From Paraburkholderia aromaticivorans (GTDB lineage Bacteria > Pseudomonadota > Gammaproteobacteria > Burkholderiales > Burkholderiaceae): 64,000 bases of DNA. Position 1 is the stretch's first letter. Every line of letters begins with the position of its first letter. A model generated the notes under the pieces. It worked only from the letters and a program-made list of their open reading frames with translations, searched no databases and was not told the DNA's origin. This document shows, in pieces, positions 8,924-19,426 of this stretch. The position numbers and the translations under genes are program-made. The stretch lies in contig NZ_CP051516.1 in the NCBI RefSeq assembly GCF_012689525.1, positions 62,001 through 126,000 of the forward strand. The letters run 5' to 3'.

Positions 8924-10065
8924 GCGTTCACCTCGTTCGCAATACGTTCGTAATAGGCGCGCATCAGGTTGTGATAGCGCGCGTCGTCGAGCAGGAAGGC
9001 GTCGTGGCCGTGCGGCGCGTCGATTTCCGCGTAGGTGACGGTGCGCTTGTGGTCGAGCAGCGCCTTCACCAGTTCGCGCGAGCGGGCCGGCGCGAACCGC
9101 CAGTCGGTCGAGAAGCTGGCGATCAGATACTTCGCCGTGGTGTGCGCGACAGCGGCCGTCAGATCGCCGTCGAAGGCTTTGGCCGGATCGAAATAGTCGA
9201 GCGCGCGCGTGATCAGCAAGTAGGTGTTTGCGTCGAAGTAGTCGGCGAATTTGTCACCCTGATAACGCAGATACGACTCCACTTCGAATTCCACGTCGAA
9301 GTTGAAGTTATAGGCGTCTACCGCGCCTTCCGCGCGACGCAGCGAGCGGCCGAATTTCTCGGCCATGTCGTCGTCGGACAGATACGTGATGTGGCCGATC
9401 ATGCGCGCGACGCGCAAGCCGCGCTTCGGCTTGATGTTGTGCGCGTAGTAGTTGCCGCCATGGAAGTCGGGGTCCGAGAGGATCGCCGAGCGCGCAACCT
9501 CGTTGAACGCGATGTTCTGCGCGGACAGCTTGGGCGTGGACGCGACCACGATGCAATGGCCCACGCGCTCCGGATACATCATGCTCCACGCGAGCGCCTG
9601 CATGCCGCCGAGGCTGCCGCCCATCACCGCGGCGAAGCGCGTGATGCCGAACTGGTCGGCGACGCGCGCCTGGGCGTTGACCCAGTCTTCCACCGTTACG
9701 ACGGGGAACGTCGCGCCGTACGGATTGCCGGTGGCCGGATCGATGCTCATCGGTCCGGTCGAGCCGAAGCACGATCCCAGGTTGTTCACGCCGATCACGA
9801 AGAACTTGTCGGTGTCGAGCGGCTTGCCTGGGCCGACCATGTTGTCCCACCAGCCGATGTCCTTGGGATTGTCGGCGTACACGCCCGCCACGTGATGCGA
9901 GGCGTTGAGCGCATGGCACACCAGCACCGCGTTGCTACGCGCGGCGTTGAGCGTGCCGTAGGTCTCGACCATCAGGTCGTAACCGGCCAGCGAGCTGCCG
10001 TTCTGCAACTGCAGCGGCTCGGTGAAATGCATTTTTTGGGGAGCGACGATACCGATCGATTCCAT
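8920..10065 (-). CDS. metX: Homoserine O-acyltransferase MetX
   Basis: This 381-residue alpha/beta-hydrolase acylates homoserine, the first committed step of methionine synthesis. The nucleophile elbow is [12 protein letters not shown] with Ser151; the catalytic Asp is in [10 protein letters not shown] and the catalytic His in [13 protein letters not shown] near the C-terminus. Members of this family use either acetyl-CoA or succinyl-CoA, and I cannot decide which from sequence alone; many Burkholderia enzymes are reported as succinyltransferases. The start at 10065 matches the family N-terminus ([14 protein letters not shown]). It precedes metW with a 4-nt overlap. Confidence 0.95.
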   Translation of the reverse strand: MESIGIVAPQKMHFTEPLQLQNGSSLAGYDLMVETYGTLNAARSNAVLVCHALNASHHVAGVYADNPKDIGWWDNMVGPGKPLDTDKFFVIGVNNLGSCFGSTGPMSIDPATGNPYGATFPVVTVEDWVNAQARVADQFGITRFAAVMGGSLGGMQALAWSMMYPERVGHCIVVASTPKLSAQNIAFNEVARSAILSDPDFHGGNYYAHNIKPKRGLRVARMIGHITYLSDDDMAEKFGRSLRRAEGAVDAYNFNFDVEFEVESYLRYQGDKFADYFDANTYLLITRALDYFDPAKAFDGDLTAAVAHTTAKYLIASFSTDWRFAPARSRELVKALLDHKRTVTYAEIDAPHGHDAFLLDDARYHNLMRAYYERIANEVNA

Positions 10066-10374
10066 TCATTCCGCCATTTATCAAAACAGGCGGCTAAACG
10101 GCGTCGGCAAAAGCACGGAGGAACGACTGTGTGCGCGGCTGACGACCTCTTTAGCCGCATTTATAGTGAACCGCGGGAAACGTTCCCGGCAGTTCGCGCG
10201 CCCGCAATCGAGTCAGCAAATCGGCGCGTAGATGGTTTTCAAGCAGGTGTTCAGGGTGTTGCGGACAGCGGTTCCGAATGAATCGGGGTGCCGCAGTCAG
10301 GCGCAAAGTATAGCGGAAATTTTTGTGCGGCAACGTCGCGGGCGCAGAGCGTGGGGCGGCGCATGCCGAGCGGA
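10066..10374 (-). promoter_or_regulatory. metX leader with alternative pairings
   Basis: No gene is supported in these 309 bases between slmA and metX. On the minus strand a possible -10 element TATAAA lies at 10165-10160. Three short elements can pair in two exclusive ways: GCGGCTAAA (10158-10150) with the near AGCCGC (10140-10135), or with the far, perfectly complementary TTTAGCCGC (10098-10090). If the transcript begins at the predicted place (about 10154), only part of the first element would be in the RNA, which weakens the idea. Confidence 0.3.
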
Positions 10375-11058
10375 CTACTGAAGAATCAGGAGCAGTTGCG
10401 CGTCGGCGTGTTCAGCGGGCGGGCGTGCGAAGCCGCTGCGCACATAGCGGTGCCAGCGGCCGATGATGTAGCTCAGCAGCAGACTCGCCCGAATCGCGGG
10501 ATCGTAGCCGGCGGGCAGCGGGACGGCGTTCTCACCCGAACTCGCAGCGGTGTTCGCCTCCATTTGCGCAAGCCGCAGGCATTGCTTCAACGACGACTCG
10601 ACGCGCTCCAGCATCTGATTGACGCGCTCGGTCAGCCGTTCATGCTCGCCGACCAGCGCCTCGCACGTCAGCACGCGCGTCATGCCAGGATTCTTCGCGG
10701 GGAAGTTGAGCAGCATTAGCGCGATCGAGCGCGCTTGCAGTACGCCGTTGCTCTCCTTGTCGGCGATCTGGTTGATCAGCCCGAAGATGGTCTGCTCGAT
10801 AAACTCGATGAGCCCTTCGAACATTTGCGCCTTGCTGGCGAAATGACGGTACAGCGCGGCTTCCGAAACGCCAAGCCGGGCGGCGAGTGCCGCAGTGGTG
10901 ATCTTTTCGTTTTTCGGCGCCTCCAGCATCGCGGCGAGCGTCTGGAGGATGTGCACGCGGCGCTCGCCCGGCTTCAGGCGCTGCGCGCGCGGGGCGGCGA
11001 GCGTGGTGTTCGGTTCGTGTTCGGTTAAGACTTCGTCAGGCTTGTCGATCGGCTGCAT
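10375..11058 (-). CDS. slmA: Nucleoid occlusion factor SlmA (TetR family)
   Basis: This 227-residue TetR-fold protein resembles SlmA, which binds chromosomal SBS sites and blocks FtsZ ring assembly over the nucleoid. The N-terminal helix-turn-helix is TTAALAARLGVSEAALYRHF (residues 54-73) followed by ASKAQMFEGLIEFIEQTIF, a very SlmA-like segment. The all-helical C-terminal domain ends IIGRWHRYVRSGF. I chose ATG 11058; the frame stays open upstream to 11226 but that part overlaps the HAD gene. The first 34 nt overlap the 3' end of the HAD gene in another frame. It lies upstream of metX on the same strand. Confidence 0.88.
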   Translation of the reverse strand: MQPIDKPDEVLTEHEPNTTLAAPRAQRLKPGERRVHILQTLAAMLEAPKNEKITTAALAARLGVSEAALYRHFASKAQMFEGLIEFIEQTIFGLINQIADKESNGVLQARSIALMLLNFPAKNPGMTRVLTCEALVGEHERLTERVNQMLERVESSLKQCLRLAQMEANTAASSGENAVPLPAGYDPAIRASLLLSYIIGRWHRYVRSGFARPPAEHADAQLLLILQ

Positions 11059-11828
11059 GGCTGTCGTCCCGTCTGCTGTCTCTTCAATCGAACCGAGCGG
11101 GTGCTCAGTCGTAATGATTTTAACGAACGAATGCTTCTGTCGACATAGTGTGGCCGGCCGGTGCCGGGCAGGCGCGTCGGCACGCCGTCCGCGTGCGGCT
11201 TGCGCGGCAGATGGCCGGTGATCCACACCGTGCGGATGCCGAGCCGCCGGTAGTTCTTCAAGTGCGAGCGCGTGTCTTCGACGAGGATCACGTCCTTCAG
11301 CGATACGTGCGCGTCGCGCATGGCCTTGCGCAGCATCGCGTGGTCGGGCTTGGCGCGCCAGCGGCGGCGATCGCGCATGTGCTCGATGGCGATCACCTGT
11401 TCGAACAGACGCTCGATACGCAGTTCGGCGAGCACGGCGCGTGCATAGGCCTCGGGCGCGTTGGTCAGCACGATCTTGCGGCCCGGCAACGCCGCGACGA
11501 GGCGCGCGACGCCGCGTTCATGGCGGATCATCGAGCCGAGATCGGGGAAGGTGTGCACGACTTTCAGGAAGTCGTTCGGATCGAGCGGATGGTGGCGCGT
11601 CAGGCCGAGCAGCGTTGCGCCATAGCGTTGCGTGTAGCCGGTGCGCAGACGGTTGGCTTCGTCGATGTCCACTTGCAGTGCGTCGATGATGTACTGCGTC
11701 ATCCCCTGATTAATTGCCGGAAAGATCGCGTGCGATGCGTGATGCAGCGTGTTGTCGAGGTCGAACAGCCAGACCGGACGGCCACCTGCGATGTGCGGAC
11801 GACGGCTTCGGGAGGTGGGAGTGCGCAT
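11025..11828 (-). CDS. HAD-family pyrimidine 5'-nucleotidase-like hydrolase
   Basis: This 267-residue haloacid dehalogenase-fold protein matches the pyrimidine 5'-nucleotidase (SDT1/PHM8-like) group. The catalytic aspartates are Asp23 and Asp25 in WLFDLDNTLHHA; motif II is IVLTNAP, motif III carries the Lys of AKPDHAM, and motif IV is VILVEDTRSHLKN. These enzymes dephosphorylate nucleoside monophosphates in the cytoplasm. The C-terminal 40 residues are basic and unlike the rest, and the last 34 nt overlap slmA. The gene lies between argB and slmA on the same strand, an arrangement common in Burkholderia. Confidence 0.85.
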   Translation of the reverse strand: MRTPTSRSRRPHIAGGRPVWLFDLDNTLHHASHAIFPAINQGMTQYIIDALQVDIDEANRLRTGYTQRYGATLLGLTRHHPLDPNDFLKVVHTFPDLGSMIRHERGVARLVAALPGRKIVLTNAPEAYARAVLAELRIERLFEQVIAIEHMRDRRRWRAKPDHAMLRKAMRDAHVSLKDVILVEDTRSHLKNYRRLGIRTVWITGHLPRKPHADGVPTRLPGTGRPHYVDRSIRSLKSLRLSTRSVRLKRQQTGRQPCSRSTSLTKS

Positions 11829-11843
11829 GGTGGAGAGCGCCGT

Positions 11844-13162
<1,319 letters not shown>

Positions 13163-13229
13163 TCACGGAGGTTCGCCAGTCGTGGCATCATTTCCTGATC
13201 CCGGCTGAAGCGAGACTATCCGGCCCGTC

Positions 13230-13448
13230 ATGAAACCGTCCGTTTCCCGTTCTGAAAGCAGCGCGCGCTGCCCGAGCTGCGGCAACGCGTTCGACTGCGC
13301 CATGCATGGGCAGCCGTTCGACTGCTGGTGCCGCGAGATGCCGCCGTTACCGGTGGACCGGCTCGATCCGGCCAGACGCTGCCTGTGCCCCGAATGTCTT
13401 GCCGCGGAGATTGCGCGAGCGGCTCAGGCGCGGCCGGGTGGCGTGTGA
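13230..13448 (+). CDS. Cysteine-rich CWC-family small protein
   Basis: This 72-residue protein has eight cysteines at 14, 17, 23, 32, 34, 51, 53 and 56 and the DCWCREMPPLP signature that names the CWC family of small proteobacterial proteins. The paired cysteines suggest zinc binding. Its function is not known. It stands alone on the plus strand, divergent from argB, with 265 bp between them, and is followed by the 19-bp tandem repeat array. Codon use is normal for the window. Confidence 0.8.
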   Translation: MKPSVSRSESSARCPSCGNAFDCAMHGQPFDCWCREMPPLPVDRLDPARRCLCPECLAAEIARAAQARPGGV

Positions 13449-13508
13449 TTTGCGCTGAGGGTGCTGGATGCGGCAGTGTTTGAGGACGTGCCGGCGGCCG
13501 ATGGGAGC

Positions 13509-13660
13509 GCTGCCAGCTTACGAGTGTGCTGCTGGCGTACGAAAACGCCGCCGATTTACGAGGGTGCTACCGGCTTACAAAAACGCTGCCGACTTACGGG
13601 AGCTCCACGGCCCGATGAGAGCGCTGCCGGCTTACCAAACCGCTGCCGACTTATGCCGCC
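13509..13660. repeat. 19-bp tandem repeat array, 8 register units
   Basis: Eight consecutive 19-bp units occupy 13509-13660 without any gap. The consensus is close to GCTGCCGGCTTACGAAARC. Units begin at 13509, 13528, 13547, 13566, 13585, 13604, 13623 and 13642; the unit at 13604 is badly eroded but keeps the exact 19-nt spacing. A ninth, weaker unit may precede at 13490. The stop codon of the TPR gene (13651-13653, minus strand) lies in the last unit. Because 19 is not a multiple of three, the array cannot be a coding repeat. Confidence 0.85.
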
Positions 13661-15288
13661 CGGCGGTGCTCGCCTGCAAGCGCACTCAGGTCACGCGCGA
13701 CGGCTTCCAGCGCCGGCTCCCACTGACCGAATTGCGGCTGCCGGTACAGCGTGGCGCTCGGATACCACGGACTGTCGCGGCGGTCGAGCAACCAGACCCA
13801 GTGCGGATTGACGTCAAGCAGCACCCAGGTGCGCTGGCCGATCGCGCCGCTCAGATGCGCCGCAGACGTGCAAACCGTAATGACAAGATCAAGCGCGCCG
13901 ACAAACGCGGCGGTATCGTCGAAGGTCGCGAATTCGGCGGTGTGGTCGGTCATCGGCAAGCCGGCCGCGCGTGCCGCCGCCACGTCCGCGCCGGCGCCCG
14001 GCTGCAATGAATAGAACGCCACATCCTGCACGCCGCCGAAGTGAGCCGCATAGCGTTCCCAGCCGACGCGCCGGAACGGATTGCGTTGGTGGCCGTGGCT
14101 GCCGGTCCACGTTAGCCCGACTTTGAGCCGCGATTCCCCGGCAAGCCGCTCTTGCCACGACTTGGTGGCTGTTGAGTCAGCTCGCAAATAGGGCGCCGCC
14201 GGAATCGTTTCCTCGTGCGTGTCGAATATCAGCGGCAGGCTCAGCAACGGAATCTCGTAATCGAACGCCGGTAGCGATTCGACGCCGCCGCCGGCTGAAA
14301 ACTCGTCCGCATGACCGCCGAGGCTGCGCGTGAGCAGCGCTCCCATCTGCGGGAACGAATTCCAGATGAGACGGCCGCCTTCGCGATGGACGCGCTCGGC
14401 CAGCATCGGAATATAGCGGCAGAACTGCAAGAGGTCGCCCATGCCTTGCTCGCCCCACACCAGCAGCGTCTTGCCGGCGAGCGGTTCGCCGCGCCAAAGC
14501 GGCGCCGGCATCACCGGACGGTTGCCGCCCAATTCCGAAGAGCCGTCCCAGCGCGCTTCGTGCGATGCCCAGCCGTGCGCATAATCGGCACGCACGAGTT
14601 GCAGCATGGAGAGATTGGAGCGCATGCAGGCGTCGTTGGGGGCCAGCGCGCAAGCGGTTTGGGCGGCTTGCACCGCGTCGTCCCAGCGTTGCGCCTCACG
14701 CAGCGTCAGCGCATAGTTGTTGTGCGCCAGCGAGCTATGCGGTGCGCATTGCACGGCCTTTGCGCCGGCTTCGAGCGCGCGCGGCAGATCCATTTTTGTG
14801 CGACAAGCGTGCGTGAGATTGGTCCACCCGTCGCCCTCATCGGGTTCATCGCGGACGGCATTTTCCAGCAGCGCGATCTGTTCGTTCAGGTCGCCGCCCG
14901 TGAACGTCAGCGCAGCGGCGAGATTGTTGCGCAGGCGCGGCAAACGCGGATCGATTGCAAGTGCATGGCGATAGGGTGCGATGGCTTCGGCATGCCGGTT
15001 CGCCATCTGCAGCACGTAGCCGAGGCGAAAGTGTGCAAGAGCGTTGCGCGGATCGAGTTGGGCAATAATGGCGGCGAGTTCGATTGCGTCGCCGGAATGG
15101 TGTTGTTCGAGCAGCTTGGTCGTGAGCGAATCGAGCGCCGCGTGGTCGAGTGGATGGATTCGCACCGCAGCGTCGAGGCAGTCGGCTTCGGCCTGCGCCG
15201 TGCCGGTTTGCCGGGCTGCGGCGGCTTGTCGCAGAACAGTCAGGAAAGCTGAAGAGGCGTCGGCCTCGCTGTGGGAAGTCGGTAGCAT
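13651..15288 (-). CDS. TPR protein with glycosyltransferase-9-like domain
   Basis: This 545-residue protein has an N-terminal half of tetratricopeptide repeats (for example ALAHFRLGYVLQMANRHAEA and SLAHNNYALTLREAQRWDDA) and a C-terminal half resembling glycosyltransferase family 9/41 folds: LLVWGEQGMGDLLQFCRYIP near residue 278, then LKVGLTWTGS and DLVITVCTSAAHLSGAIG near the C-terminus. Similar proteins are annotated as TPR glycosyltransferases, but donor and acceptor are unknown. The start is ATG 15288; a TTG at 15303 is an alternative, and neither has a strong ribosome-binding site. The stop lies inside the 19-bp array. Confidence 0.75.
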   Translation of the reverse strand: MLPTSHSEADASSAFLTVLRQAAAARQTGTAQAEADCLDAAVRIHPLDHAALDSLTTKLLEQHHSGDAIELAAIIAQLDPRNALAHFRLGYVLQMANRHAEAIAPYRHALAIDPRLPRLRNNLAAALTFTGGDLNEQIALLENAVRDEPDEGDGWTNLTHACRTKMDLPRALEAGAKAVQCAPHSSLAHNNYALTLREAQRWDDAVQAAQTACALAPNDACMRSNLSMLQLVRADYAHGWASHEARWDGSSELGGNRPVMPAPLWRGEPLAGKTLLVWGEQGMGDLLQFCRYIPMLAERVHREGGRLIWNSFPQMGALLTRSLGGHADEFSAGGGVESLPAFDYEIPLLSLPLIFDTHEETIPAAPYLRADSTATKSWQERLAGESRLKVGLTWTGSHGHQRNPFRRVGWERYAAHFGGVQDVAFYSLQPGAGADVAAARAAGLPMTDHTAEFATFDDTAAFVGALDLVITVCTSAAHLSGAIGQRTWVLLDVNPHWVWLLDRRDSPWYPSATLYRQPQFGQWEPALEAVARDLSALAGEHRRAA

Positions 15289-15415
15289 GGATGGGTTGCG
15301 CAATGGAGGACACGAAGAAAAGTTCGTTCCCGTTAGGCGCTATCGCAAAAATTCCATGTTACCGACACAAGGCCGCGAGGTAAGTCGGACTAGTCCGAAC
15401 AGGTAAATTAAAGTC

Positions 15416-16726
15416 ATGCATCGAATCACCAACACTGGCCGCGTCAATCTCGGGCATCTGTTCTGGCTGCGCAGTCTCGCGATCATTGGCCAATTGATGA
15501 CGATCGCGTTCGTGCAGATCTTCATCGGCGTGCACTTGCCGTTGCCCGCCATGCTGCTGGTGATCGCGCTCGAAGTGATCTTCAACGGAATCACGTGGTG
15601 GCGCGTCTCGCAGCAGCGCCCCGAATCCAACATGGAATTGTTCGGCCAGATCTGGGTCGATCTGGGCGCGTTGTCGGCACTGCTGTTTCTCTCCGGCGGC
15701 ACCACCAATCCATTCGTTTCGCTCTATCTGCCATCGCTCGCCATCGCGGCGGCCGTGCTGCCGTGGCATCTGATGGCGTGGCTCGCGGCGTTCGCCGTGG
15801 CCTGCTACGCGGTCCTCGGTTTCGATTCCGTGCCGCTGAATCTCGACAATCCGGCGAACCTGTTCGACTACTACCGCGCGGGCATGTGGGTGAACTTCAT
15901 GGTCAGCGTTGGCCTCATTGCATGGTTCGTCGCGCGCATGTCGCGAGCGTTGCGGCTACGTGACGCAGCACTCGGAGACGCGCAGCAGCGCTTGCTTCAC
16001 GACGAACGCGCGGTCGCTCTGGGTGTCCAGGCCGCCACTGTGGCGCACGAAATCGGTACGCCGTTGTCTACAATTGCCATGTTGTCCGAAGAATTACGAG
16101 ATGCAGCGCGTTCCGATAAGGGACTTGCGCCTTATAGCGCAGATCTCGAATTGCTCGAACAACAAATGACATTGTGTACGTCGGCGCTTGCGCGCTTGCG
16201 CAGCCGGGCGTCGACGACCACCAACCGGCAACTGGTCGGCGAGTGGCTCGAATCGTTTGCCGAGCAGTGGCGCTTGCGTCATCCGCATGTGAAGTTCGAG
16301 CGGGTCGGCGTGCCGCCCGCGGATGTCAGTCTTGACGATTCGGTGGCCGTGAGTCAGATTCTCACGATTTTGCTCGACAACGCCGCGCGTGCAAGCCGCG
16401 ATCACGTGACGCTGTCCTGCGCGCTGGCGGCGCGCGGCGACCAGATCGTCTTCGAAGTATGTGATGCGGGCCCGGGCATTCCGGCCACGTTGCGCGGCTC
16501 GCTCGGAGCGATGCCGGTCGAGAGTACGCAAGGTGGACACGGCGTGGGCCTCTATCTGGCGTTTTCGGCGGCGGCGCGTCTGAATGGATCGATCGAACTG
16601 ACCGATGTCAGTGCGATCAAGCCGCGTGGCACGCGCGCGGTCCTGAAGCTGCCGCTCGCCGGACGCAAATTTTCTGGCAAAGGCCGTCAAGGCGCTGCGC
16701 CATCCAACACGGAGAAACAGGCATGA
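15416..16726 (+). CDS. regB: RegB/PrrB-family redox sensor histidine kinase
   Basis: This 436-residue membrane kinase has about six N-terminal transmembrane segments, a HisKA dimerisation domain and an HATPase domain. The quinone-sensing heptapeptide GGTTNPF of the RegB/PrrB/ActS/RoxS family is at 94-100. The phospho-acceptor is His211 in AHEIGTPLSTIAML. Cys254 (QQMTLCTSALARLRS) sits where the redox-active cysteine of RegB lies. ATP-binding boxes are LDNAARAS, DAGPGIP and GGHGVGLYLA. It should sense the redox state of the quinone pool and control the adjacent response regulator, whose start overlaps its stop as ATGA. Confidence 0.9.
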   Translation: MHRITNTGRVNLGHLFWLRSLAIIGQLMTIAFVQIFIGVHLPLPAMLLVIALEVIFNGITWWRVSQQRPESNMELFGQIWVDLGALSALLFLSGGTTNPFVSLYLPSLAIAAAVLPWHLMAWLAAFAVACYAVLGFDSVPLNLDNPANLFDYYRAGMWVNFMVSVGLIAWFVARMSRALRLRDAALGDAQQRLLHDERAVALGVQAATVAHEIGTPLSTIAMLSEELRDAARSDKGLAPYSADLELLEQQMTLCTSALARLRSRASTTTNRQLVGEWLESFAEQWRLRHPHVKFERVGVPPADVSLDDSVAVSQILTILLDNAARASRDHVTLSCALAARGDQIVFEVCDAGPGIPATLRGSLGAMPVESTQGGHGVGLYLAFSAAARLNGSIELTDVSAIKPRGTRAVLKLPLAGRKFSGKGRQGAAPSNTEKQA

Positions 16727-17265
16727 GCGATATGAATTTTCTGGTGATCGACGACGATGAGGTGTTCTCCGGCATCCTCGCTCGTGGGCTCACCCGGCGC
16801 GGCTACACGGTGAGCGAGGCGCACAACGCGGATGAGGCCATCAAGCTGGCGAATCGGCAGAAGTTCAGCCAGATCACGGTGGATCTGCATCTCGGCAATG
16901 ATTCCGGTCTCACGCTCGTCGCGCCATTGCGCGATTTGCAGCCCGACGCGCGCATGCTGGTGCTGACGGGTTATGCGAGCATCGCCACCGCGGTGCAGGC
17001 GGTGAAAGACGGTGCCGATAATTACCTGGCCAAGCCTGCCAACGTCGAGACGATTCTGTCGGCGCTGCAAAGTGAAGCGAGCGCGCTGCAAGCAGAAGAG
17101 GCGATCGAGCATCCCACGCCGTTGTCGGTGGCGCGTCTGGAGTGGGAGCATATTCAACGCGTGCTCGCCGAGCACGGCGGCAATATTTCGGCTACCGCGC
17201 GCGCGTTGAACATGCATCGGCGCACGCTGCAGCGCAAGCTGGCGAAGCGGCCGGTCAAGCAGTAA
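16723..17265 (+). CDS. regA: RegA/PrrA-family response regulator
   Basis: This 180-residue regulator has a receiver domain (LVIDDDEVF at residues 7-15, phospho-acceptor Asp54 in ITVDLHLGNDSG, Lys in YLAKPANVET) and a C-terminal Fis-type helix-turn-helix (GNISATARALNMHRRTLQRKL), the hallmark of the RegA/ActR/RoxR family. The recognition helix is essentially identical to that of the family, so target sites should be alike. These systems switch respiration, carbon and nitrogen pathways with oxygen. The ATG overlaps the kinase stop by 4 nt. An intrinsic terminator follows at 17302. Confidence 0.93.
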   Translation: MSDMNFLVIDDDEVFSGILARGLTRRGYTVSEAHNADEAIKLANRQKFSQITVDLHLGNDSGLTLVAPLRDLQPDARMLVLTGYASIATAVQAVKDGADNYLAKPANVETILSALQSEASALQAEEAIEHPTPLSVARLEWEHIQRVLAEHGGNISATARALNMHRRTLQRKLAKRPVKQ

Positions 17266-17301
17266 GCGAGTCGTTTTGGCTCCGCTTGCCGCAAACAAAT
17301 G

Positions 17302-17336
17302 AAAACGGGCCGCCTGATCGAAGGCAGCCCGTTTTT
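17302..17336. terminator. Bidirectional intrinsic terminator (regA / hslU)
   Basis: AAAACGGGC at 17302 pairs with GCCCGTTTT ending at 17335, extended inward by a CGCCT/AGGCA pairing around a GATCGA loop, and T/A runs flank both sides. It lies between the convergent regA and hslU genes and can end both transcripts. Confidence 0.85.
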
Positions 17337-17401
17337 CTTACGCATCACATCTGATTCGCCTCAAGCGATGAACACCACATGCGGCGGTATCTGCATCGAC
17401 A

Positions 17402-18748
17402 TCACAGCACGTAGCGCGACAGATCCTCGTCTTCCGCCACTTCGTTCAGCGCGCGATCGACATAGGTCGCGTCGATCTGCACCGTCCGGCCCGAGTGATT
17501 GCCGGCCGCGAACGAGACTTCCTCAAGCAGCTTTTCGATCACCGTGTACAGACGGCGTGCGCCAATGTTCTCGGTCTTTTCGTTGACCGAGTACGCGATC
17601 TCCGCAAGGCGGCGAATGCCGTCGTCGGCGAATTCGAGGTGCACGTCTTCGGTGGCCAGCAGTGCCTGGTATTGCTTGACGAGGCTCGCGTCCGTGGACA
17701 CCAGGATCGATTCGAAGTCCTTCACCGACAGCGAATCCAGTTCGACGCGAATCGGGAAACGCCCTTGCAGTTCCGGAATCAGATCGCTCGGCTTGGCCAG
17801 GTGAAATGCACCGCTCGCGATGAACAGAATGTGGTCGGTCTTCACCATGCCGTACTTGGTGTTGATCGTGGTGCCCTCGACCAGCGGCAACAGATCGCGC
17901 TGCACGCCCTGACGCGAAACTTCGCCGCCGCCGGCTTCGTTGCGCGAGGCGATCTTGTCGATCTCGTCAAGAAACACAATGCCGTTCTGCTCGACGTTCT
18001 GCACGGCCTTGGCTTTCACCTCTTCGTCGTTCAGCATCTTGCCGGCTTCTTCGTCGGTGAGAACCTTCAGCGCTTCCTTGACCTTCAGCTTGCGGCGCGT
18101 TTTCTTGCCGCCGCCGATGTTCGCGAACATCGAACGGATCTGCTCGGTCATGTCTTCCATGCCCGGCGGCCCCATGATGTCCATGCCGACTTGCGGCTGT
18201 TCCACGGCGAGCTCGATTTCCTTGTCGTCGAGCAGGCCTTCGCGCAGACGCTTGCGGAATGTCTGGCGCGTGGTGCTGCCTTCGTCGACGGTATCCGCGG
18301 CGCTCGAACTCGCGCCGAAGCCGACCGGGCGCGCGCTTGGCAGCAGAATATCGAGGATGCGGTCTTCGGCCTGATCTTCGGCTTTGGTCCGCACTTTGCG
18401 CATTTCCGTTTCGCGCGTCTGTTTGACCGAGATTTCCATCAGGTCGCGCACGATACTGTCCACGTCGCGGCCCACATAGCCGACCTCGGTGAACTTGGTC
18501 GCTTCGATCTTGATGAACGGCGCGTCGGCCAGTTTTGCCAGACGCCGCGCGATTTCGGTCTTGCCGACGCCGGTCGGTCCGATCATCAGAATGTTCTTCG
18601 GCGTGATTTCCTGACGCAGCGGATCTTCAACCTGCTGACGGCGCCAGCGATTGCGCAGCGCCACAGCCACCGCTTTTTTCGCGCGGCCTTGGCCGATGAT
18701 GTGTTTGTCGAGTTCCGAGACGATCTCGGCAGGGGTCATGGTGCTCAT
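17402..18748 (-). CDS. hslU: HslUV protease ATPase subunit
   Basis: This 448-residue AAA+ unfoldase feeds substrates into the HslV peptidase. Walker A is GPTGVGKTE (Lys63), Walker B is [12 protein letters not shown], and the I-domain lies between them (about residues 110-240, including [11 protein letters not shown]). The C-terminal tail ends LSRYVL, the element that inserts into HslV. The ATG at 18748 has AAGGA, which overlaps the hslV stop codon (9 nt between genes), so the two are coupled. Length is standard. Substrates in enterobacteria include regulators such as SulA, which is family knowledge only. Confidence 0.97.
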   Translation of the reverse strand: MSTMTPAEIVSELDKHIIGQGRAKKAVAVALRNRWRRQQVEDPLRQEITPKNILMIGPTGVGKTEIARRLAKLADAPFIKIEATKFTEVGYVGRDVDSIVRDLMEISVKQTRETEMRKVRTKAEDQAEDRILDILLPSARPVGFGASSSAADTVDEGSTTRQTFRKRLREGLLDDKEIELAVEQPQVGMDIMGPPGMEDMTEQIRSMFANIGGGKKTRRKLKVKEALKVLTDEEAGKMLNDEEVKAKAVQNVEQNGIVFLDEIDKIASRNEAGGGEVSRQGVQRDLLPLVEGTTINTKYGMVKTDHILFIASGAFHLAKPSDLIPELQGRFPIRVELDSLSVKDFESILVSTDASLVKQYQALLATEDVHLEFADDGIRRLAEIAYSVNEKTENIGARRLYTVIEKLLEEVSFAAGNHSGRTVQIDATYVDRALNEVAEDEDLSRYVL

Positions 18749-18757
18749 CGTGTGTCC

Positions 18758-19294
18758 TTACTCGATCGTCTCGATAACGCGGTTATGGTTCGTGTAGATG
18801 CACATGTCGCCGGCAATCTCTAGCGACTTCTCCACGATTTCACGGGGCGACAGTTCAGTGTTGTGAGCGAGCGCAGTCGCGGCGGCTTGCGCATAGGCGC
18901 CGCCGGAACCGATCGCGCAGATGCCGCCTTCCGGATCAAGCACGTCGCCATTGCCGGTGATGACGAGCGTGGTGGTGGCGTCAGCGGCGATCAGCATGGC
19001 TTCGAGACGGCGCAGCATGCGGTCGGTGCGCCAGTCTTTGGCGAGTTCGACGGCGGCGCGCGTGAGGTTGCCTTGATGTTTTTCCAGCTTCGCTTCGAAG
19101 CGGTCGAGCAGCGAGAAGGCGTCGGCCGTGCCGCCGGCGAAGCCGACCAGCACCTTGCCGTTATAGATGCGCCGGACTTTCTTCGCACCGCCTTTCATGA
19201 CGATGTTGCCTAGCGTCACCTGGCCGTCGCCGCCGAGCGCGACTTTGTCGCCGCGGCGCACGGAAACGATCGTCGTGCCGTGAAATTGCTCCAT
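18758..19294 (-). CDS. hslV: HslUV protease catalytic subunit
   Basis: This 178-residue proteasome-like peptidase forms a double hexamer with an N-terminal threonine nucleophile. The sequence [18 protein letters not shown] shows a short propeptide removed before [17 protein letters not shown] and [14 protein letters not shown] are typical. The ATG at 19294 has AGAGGA about 6 nt upstream; the frame continues open to 19417 but without family similarity. It leads the hslVU operon, and a heat-shock-like promoter is visible 130 bp upstream. Confidence 0.97.
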   Translation of the reverse strand: MEQFHGTTIVSVRRGDKVALGGDGQVTLGNIVMKGGAKKVRRIYNGKVLVGFAGGTADAFSLLDRFEAKLEKHQGNLTRAAVELAKDWRTDRMLRRLEAMLIAADATTTLVITGNGDVLDPEGGICAIGSGGAYAQAAATALAHNTELSPREIVEKSLEIAGDMCIYTNHNRVIETIE

Positions 19295-19426
19295 ATGCGT
19301 TCCTCTTTGCAAAACGGGTAGGACGCGGCAGCGCACTGCGCTACCGCATGAATCCTGAAAGCGGACGGCGCGCGACGCTAACAAACGAACCGGCCGGCGC
19401 GCGCTCGTGCAGCGCATGTCCGATTT

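Noticed and set aside
13509..13660. CRISPR array
   Set aside because: The 19-bp units are contiguous, without unique spacers, and no cas genes are present.
13461..14010. Plus-strand open frames with repeated LPAY-type peptides
   Set aside because: They derive from the 19-bp array, whose period is not a multiple of three, and overlap the TPR gene antisense.
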